From Brachybacterium aquaticum (GTDB lineage Bacteria; Actinomycetota; Actinomycetes; Actinomycetales; Dermabacteraceae), in NCBI RefSeq assembly GCF_014204755.1, contig NZ_JACHLZ010000001.1, positions 2,418,001-2,482,000 on the forward strand: a stretch of 64,000 bases of DNA, written 5' to 3'. The stretch's first letter is position 1, and each line of letters opens with the position of its first letter. The notes beneath the pieces were generated by a model that was given only the letters and a program-made list of their open reading frames with translations, did not search any database and was not told where the DNA came from. Of this stretch, positions 59,846 to 64,000 are shown in pieces. The position numbers were made by a program, and so were the translations under genes.

Positions 59846-61582
59846 ATGCCCCGTTCCGCCCACGATCTCGCCTCCGTAGACCGCTTCACCCCGGTGAGCC
59901 GCCGCGCCGCGGCCACCGACCGGTTCTCCCCCGTGATGATCCTGCTGACGCTGCTGGCCACGGTCGGCTGCCTCGCCTACGGGGTGTTCCTCCTCCAGCC
60001 CTCGCACCGCGGCGACCTGATCCCCTGGCTGCTGGTCATCGTGTCCGAGGCGATCCTCGTGCTCCACGCGCTGTGCGCCATGTGGACCGTGCTCGCCGGC
60101 ACCCGGGACGTGCGCGACCACGAGTACTGGCGGGCGCGGGACGACCTGTACCTGCTCTCGCGGCTGTCCCAGCGCGGCGACCCCTCCCGCTGGCCGCTGC
60201 AGCTGAACGGGCGGCGGGTCGACGTGGACGTGCTGATCACGGTCTTCGGCGAACCGCTCGAGGTGGTGCGCCGCACCGCGACCGCCGCGATGGCGATCCG
60301 CGGCCGCCACGAGGTGTGGATCCTCGACGACGGGCGCAGCGACGAGGTGCGGGCGCTGGCGGCGCAGATCGGCTGCCGGTACGTGCGCCGCCTCAGCGGC
60401 GGCGGGGCGAAGGCCGGGAACGTCAACCACGCCCTCACTCTCGCCAAGAGCGAGTTCTTCGTGATCCTCGATGCGGACTTCGTGCCCCTGCCGGGACTGC
60501 TCGAGGAGACGCTGCCCTTCTTCACCAACGAGACGGTCGCCTTCGTGCAGACCCCGCAGACCTACGGCAACCTCCACAACGTCATCTCCCGCGGCGCCGG
60601 GTACATGCAGGCGATGTTCTACCGGTTCATCCAGCCGGGCCGGAACCACTTCAACGCCGCGTTCTGCGTGGGCACGAACGTGGTCTTCCGTCGGCGGGCG
60701 ATCGACGACATCGGCGGGATGGTCACGGACTCGAAGTCCGAGGACGTGTGGACGTCCCTGACCCTCCACGAGCGCGGCTGGCGCTCGATCTTCCTGCCCA
60801 CGACCCTCGCGATCGGCGACGCGCCGGACACGATCGTCGCCTACTCGAAGCAGCAGCTGCGCTGGGCGACCGGCGGCTTCGAGATCCTGCTGCAGGCCAA
60901 TCCGCTGAGTCCTCGGCGGCGCCTGAGCCTGGACCAGCGGCTGATGTACTTCATCACCGCCACCCACTACCTCACCGGCATCGTGCCGGGCGTGCTGCTG
61001 ATGGTCCCCGCGCTCGAGGTGTTCTTCGATCTGCGCCCGGTGTCGATGGACGTGGGCTGGGGCACCTGGGTGGTGTTCTACGGCGGCTTCTACGTGCTGC
61101 AGATCGTGCTGGCCTTCTTCACGCTCGGCTCCTTCCGCTGGGAGGTGCTGACCCTCGCCGCCTGCTCCTTCCCGATCTACACGAAGGCGCTGGTGAACGC
61201 CGTGACCGGCCGTGACCAGGCGTGGTCGGTGACGGGCGCGCAGAAACAGGTCTCCCCCTTCACGGTGATGGGCCCGCAGGTGTGCATGCTCGTGTTCCTG
61301 CTGTGCACCACGGCGGTCGGGATCTGGCGGGACACGATGCTGGGCCGCCCCTCGATCGCCACGCTCTGGTGCGCGGTGAACTCCGCGGTGCTGCTGATCC
61401 TCGTGGTCGTCGCCCTCGGGGAGATCCGCGCGGCCCGCACCGGCTCCCTCGCCGCCCGCGCCGACCGCGCGAAGGTGCTCGCGACCTCCGCGGCGCTCGC
61501 CGCCCCGATGCCGCTGTCCACCCCGGCGGACGCCGTCGCGGCCCGTCACGCCCGCACCCGACTGATGAGGACCACTTCATGA
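59846..61582 (+). CDS. Cellulose-synthase-like GT2 family glycosyltransferase (membrane synthase)
   Basis: This 578-residue processive glycosyltransferase has two N-terminal helices (~35-90). A cytoplasmic GT2 domain follows with the D,D,D,QxxRW set: ILDDG with Asp161/162, DAD at 209-211, the SEDVW acid/base pair Glu299-Asp300 and QQLRW at 336-340. FVQTPQTYGN is a BcsA-type acceptor motif. Five further helices follow. There is no PilZ domain; the tail after the last helix is only ~45 residues. It polymerises a nucleotide sugar (most likely UDP-glucose) and extrudes the chain. The next two genes (membrane adaptor and GH81 beta-1,3-glucanase) overlap by four bases each and suggest a beta-1,3- or mixed-linkage glucan. 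AAGAAAG is a weak ribosome site. Confidence 0.88.
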   Translation: MPRSAHDLASVDRFTPVSRRAAATDRFSPVMILLTLLATVGCLAYGVFLLQPSHRGDLIPWLLVIVSEAILVLHALCAMWTVLAGTRDVRDHEYWRARDDLYLLSRLSQRGDPSRWPLQLNGRRVDVDVLITVFGEPLEVVRRTATAAMAIRGRHEVWILDDGRSDEVRALAAQIGCRYVRRLSGGGAKAGNVNHALTLAKSEFFVILDADFVPLPGLLEETLPFFTNETVAFVQTPQTYGNLHNVISRGAGYMQAMFYRFIQPGRNHFNAAFCVGTNVVFRRRAIDDIGGMVTDSKSEDVWTSLTLHERGWRSIFLPTTLAIGDAPDTIVAYSKQQLRWATGGFEILLQANPLSPRRRLSLDQRLMYFITATHYLTGIVPGVLLMVPALEVFFDLRPVSMDVGWGTWVVFYGGFYVLQIVLAFFTLGSFRWEVLTLAACSFPIYTKALVNAVTGRDQAWSVTGAQKQVSPFTVMGPQVCMLVFLLCTTAVGIWRDTMLGRPSIATLWCAVNSAVLLILVVVALGEIRAARTGSLAARADRAKVLATSAALAAPMPLSTPADAVAARHARTRLMRTTS

Positions 61583-62316
61583 CCTGGATCGCCCGCCTCC
61601 GCCTGCTGACCTCCGTCCTGCTCGTCCTCGCCCTCACCGCGGGACTGACCCTCGTGTTCAACCAGCGCCAGCGCCAGAGCGCCTCCGTGAGCGCCGCCAT
61701 CGTCCAGCCCCGCTACGCGATCGCGGCGGTGGCCCCCGGGGTCGTGATCGACATGGCCGTGGCCCTCGGGGACGAGGTCTCCGCCGGGGACGTCCTGTTC
61801 ACGATGGCCAGCGTCGAGCTGCAGCAGGACGCGGTGCACGGCCTGGCCGCCAGCTCGAACGACGCGATGGACATCGACCCGGTGACCGGGGTGATCGTCT
61901 ACCGCGCCACCGCCGACGGCCGGGTCACCGAGCTTTCCGCCACCCCGGGCAACTACCTGGGCGCCGGGGCGGCGGTGGCGACGATCGTGCGCTCCAGCCC
62001 CCGCGCGGTGGAGGCGCAGTTCCTGCTCACCTCCCGGGACTACGGACGGCTCGAGGAGGGCGCGCGCGCCGAGATCCTCCTGCCGGACGACCGCACCGTG
62101 GTCGGCGACGTCGTCTCCGCCTCGGTCGTCACCGAGAACGGCAAGGCGGTCACCCGGGCGCTGATCACGAGCGAGGAGCTCGAGGGCGAGGACCTGGACC
62201 TCATCGCGACCGACGGCGCGCCGGTGTCGGTGCGGGTCGAGCTCACCGACGACGGCGTCCTCGCCGGCCCGACCGATGCGCTGATGGACTTCCTGCGCAG
62301 CGTGGGTCTGCGATGA
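61579..62316 (+). CDS. HlyD-like membrane adaptor protein of the GT2 operon
   Basis: This 245-residue protein has one N-terminal helix (LTSVLLVLALTAGLTLVF, residues ~11-28). A lipoyl/barrel-sandwich-like extracytoplasmic part follows: AAVAPGVVIDMAVALGDEVS with AGDVLFTMAS, later ADGRVTELSATPGNYLGAG, and a C-terminal beta domain with a YGRLEEGARAEILLPDD loop. This is the layout of membrane fusion proteins (HlyD, Alg44, BgsB), shortened because a Gram-positive has no outer membrane. There is no PilZ or coiled-coil hairpin. Its ATG overlaps the GT2 stop (ATGA) and its own stop overlaps the GH81 start, so the three proteins are made together. Confidence 0.8.
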   Translation: MTWIARLRLLTSVLLVLALTAGLTLVFNQRQRQSASVSAAIVQPRYAIAAVAPGVVIDMAVALGDEVSAGDVLFTMASVELQQDAVHGLAASSNDAMDIDPVTGVIVYRATADGRVTELSATPGNYLGAGAAVATIVRSSPRAVEAQFLLTSRDYGRLEEGARAEILLPDDRTVVGDVVSASVVTENGKAVTRALITSEELEGEDLDLIATDGAPVSVRVELTDDGVLAGPTDALMDFLRSVGLR

Positions 62317-64000
62317 GGCCCGCGCGCCGCACGATGCTGGCCGGTCTGCCGCTCGGGCTGCTCGCCGCGGGCATGACAGGATGCAAGGACCGCGGTGCGG
62401 CCTCCGCGCCGAGCAGCCCCGCCTTCACCGCCGAGGAGGTCGACGCGTCGATGACCGCGCTGCCCCCGCTCCCCGAGCCCGCGGACCTGCGTGCTCTGCG
62501 CCTCGGCGAGGGCCTCGTCCCGCCGACGAACCGCTGGTTCTCCGGACTCGTCTTCGGCGAGGAGCCCCAGCCGGTGCACCCGCTGCCGCTGTCCTTCGCG
62601 CTCGTGGACGGCGGGTTCACCCTGGGCCTGCCCACCGTCGTCACCTCGGAGCGGACGCTCATGGGCGGCAACTCCCCGGAGCTCGAGGTCGCGGTCGACG
62701 GTGCGGAGTCCGCCCTGGTCACCGCCTACGACGAGGCCTCGGTGACCATGACCCTGCGCGACGGGTCGGGCATCGACCTCGCGACCGTCACGATCGCCGA
62801 GGGCTGGCCCTGCGTCGCCCTGCGCGCGAGTACGGGCCTGGACCTCACCCTCTCGGCGCCCTTCGCGGGCGAGGACCCGCCCACCCTCGCCGTCGGCCCC
62901 CACACCTACGCCCTCGCCCTCGAGGACGGGTCGCTCGACGGCGCCGCGTGCCACGTCGCCTCCGGGGGCACGGCGACGTTCCTCGCCCTCCCGGAGGGCG
63001 CCGACGCCGCGCACCTCGCCACCCTCGCCGTGCCGCTGGAGAGCACCGCCCTCACCCGCTCCCTCACCGAGGACGCGGCCACGACGACCCTCACCTACAC
63101 CACCGCCGGGAACGGGCCGACGGCCATCGCCGCGATGCCGCACCACGGCGCGGACCCGTCGGCCGACGACGTGCTCGGCACGTACCCGAGCGTCTACGGC
63201 ACCCTCGTGCTGCGCGAGGCGACCGAGCTCACCTGGTCCGCGCCGCGGCGCGAGGCCCGTGCGGCACTGGATCTCTCTGGCCTGGACGATGCGCAGCGGG
63301 AGGAGCTCGCCGCGCAGGTCGCGCTCGACGTCCCCGCCCTGCTCGACTACCCGGCCGACACCTACTTCGGCGGGAAGGCCCTGCACCGCGACGCGCAGCT
63401 CCTCGCGATCGCGGAGCAGGTCGGGGCCGAGGGGCCCGCCGCCGCACTGCGCGAGCGGGTCCTCACCCAGCTGCGCCGCTGGACGGAGGTGGGTGCGGCG
63501 GCGGAGCGCGATGCCTTCTGCTTCGCGTACGACAGGACGAACCGCGGGGTCGTGGGCCTGACCCCGTCGTTCGGTTCGGAGGAGTTCAACGACCACCACT
63601 TCCACTACGGCTACTTCCTGTACGCCGCGGGCACCCTCGCCGCGGACGACCCGGAGCTCGCCGAGGAGATCGCGCCGGTGATCGACGCCCTCGCCGCCGA
63701 CATCGCGAGCGACGCGGCGACGGACATGCTGCCGGTGCGGCGGGTGTTCGACGCCTACGCCTCGCACTCGTGGGCGTCGGGCACCTCCCCCTTCGCTGAC
63801 GGCAACAACCAGGAGTCCAGCTCGGAGGCGACCACCGCCTGGGCGGGTCTGCAGCTGTGGGCGCGGGCGCGCGGGAACGCCGAGCTCGAGGAGCTGGCGG
63901 CCTGGCTGCTGGCCCATGAGGCCCTCGCGGCGCGCACGTACTGGACCGACTTCGACGCCGCGGACCCGGTCTACGACGGCTTCGCGCATCAGGTGCTGCC
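62313..64000 (+). CDS. GH81 endo-beta-1,3-glucanase lipoprotein (3' end outside window)
   Basis: The first 562 codons are visible. A lipoprotein signal ends at Cys24 in GMTGCKDRG. The GH81 beta-sandwich starts at PPTNRWFSGLVFGEEPQPVHPLP. The catalytic part has the family Asp427 in EEFNDHHFHYGYF and the Glu501/Glu505 pair in DGNNQESSSEATTAW, preceded by ASHSWASGTSPFADG. GH81 enzymes cleave beta-1,3-glucan internally with inversion. Position after a cellulose-like synthase recalls BcsZ-type hydrolases that trim or release polymer during secretion. The ATG overlaps the adaptor stop as ATGA. Confidence 0.9.
   Translation, partial: MRPARRTMLAGLPLGLLAAGMTGCKDRGAASAPSSPAFTAEEVDASMTALPPLPEPADLRALRLGEGLVPPTNRWFSGLVFGEEPQPVHPLPLSFALVDGGFTLGLPTVVTSERTLMGGNSPELEVAVDGAESALVTAYDEASVTMTLRDGSGIDLATVTIAEGWPCVALRASTGLDLTLSAPFAGEDPPTLAVGPHTYALALEDGSLDGAACHVASGGTATFLALPEGADAAHLATLAVPLESTALTRSLTEDAATTTLTYTTAGNGPTAIAAMPHHGADPSADDVLGTYPSVYGTLVLREATELTWSAPRREARAALDLSGLDDAQREELAAQVALDVPALLDYPADTYFGGKALHRDAQLLAIAEQVGAEGPAAALRERVLTQLRRWTEVGAAAERDAFCFAYDRTNRGVVGLTPSFGSEEFNDHHFHYGYFLYAAGTLAADDPELAEEIAPVIDALAADIASDAATDMLPVRRVFDAYASHSWASGTSPFADGNNQESSSEATTAWAGLQLWARARGNAELEELAAWLLAHEALAARTYWTDFDAADPVYDGFAHQVL

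Noticed and set aside
61400-61582. C-terminal PilZ (c-di-GMP) domain in the GT2 synthase
   Set aside because: Only ~45 residues follow the last helix and no RxxxR...DxSxxG pattern is present.

Overview
The window is a 64 kb stretch of very GC-rich DNA, with G or C in nearly every third codon position. It carries actinobacterial gene families throughout: FprA-type ferredoxin reductase, PEP carboxylase, an ATP-grasp/alpha-E protein with a transglutaminase, MsiK-dependent style sugar permeases, DUF4126, App1 and GH81. A Brachybacterium-like member of the Dermabacteraceae/Micrococcales fits best, but that is inferred from gene content and not proven. About 50 genes are packed on both strands. Several genes have a TANNNT -10 box only 6-7 bases before the start codon and no Shine-Dalgarno, so leaderless mRNAs look common.

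Layout. 1-6.6 kb: end of an AIM24 gene, the ATP-grasp/alpha-E plus transglutaminase pair, a formate/nitrite-type channel and FprA. 6.6-6.8 kb: two diverged tandem copies of a palindromic intergenic repeat. 6.8-13.3 kb: an alanine-type aminotransferase, an overlapping LacI-ROK regulator pair, and uncharacterised or membrane proteins, two of which share a 23-bp divergent promoter. 13.5-18 kb: DUF47/Pit phosphate uptake, a Gly/Tyr-rich membrane protein and phosphoglucomutase. 18.4-23.9 kb: a Thr/Glu/Pro stalk protein, a low-molecular-weight phosphatase, an acetyltransferase-App1-acetyltransferase run and an aldo/keto reductase. 24-31.4 kb: PEP carboxylase, the ectoine-type ABC transporter ehuBCDA and a divergent GntR regulator. 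31.4-39.6 kb: tRNA-Ser(GCU), BCP peroxiredoxin, codB-codA, a K+ channel, an HhH-DUF1801 protein, YdcF-like and BioY.

39.7-49.9 kb: an internally shortened zinc alcohol dehydrogenase, an M50-like protease, a GH78 rhamnosidase, a cold-shock protein, then an SsuD-type flavin monooxygenase beside a CUT1-type sugar ABC importer that lacks an ATPase. 50-54.8 kb is a degraded stretch. A deletion joins the first ~31 codons of mtlA (mannitol PTS) to the last ~245 codons of mtlD, leaving ptsH and ptsI intact. A second deletion removed the starts of a divergent TetR regulator and a membrane permease. 54.8-59.7 kb: tRNA-Ser(UGA), a P-type cation ATPase and two quinone-oxidoreductase-like enzymes. 59.8-64 kb: a translationally coupled operon of a cellulose-synthase-like GT2 glycosyltransferase, a HlyD-like membrane adaptor and a GH81 endo-beta-1,3-glucanase lipoprotein that runs off the window.

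Most noteworthy: the GT2-adaptor-GH81 operon as a candidate beta-1,3-glucan export system; the mtlA'-'mtlD deletion scar; the SsuD/CUT1 module as a possible sulfonated-sugar pathway; and an ABC permease that appears to start at CTG inside a CTGA overlap.
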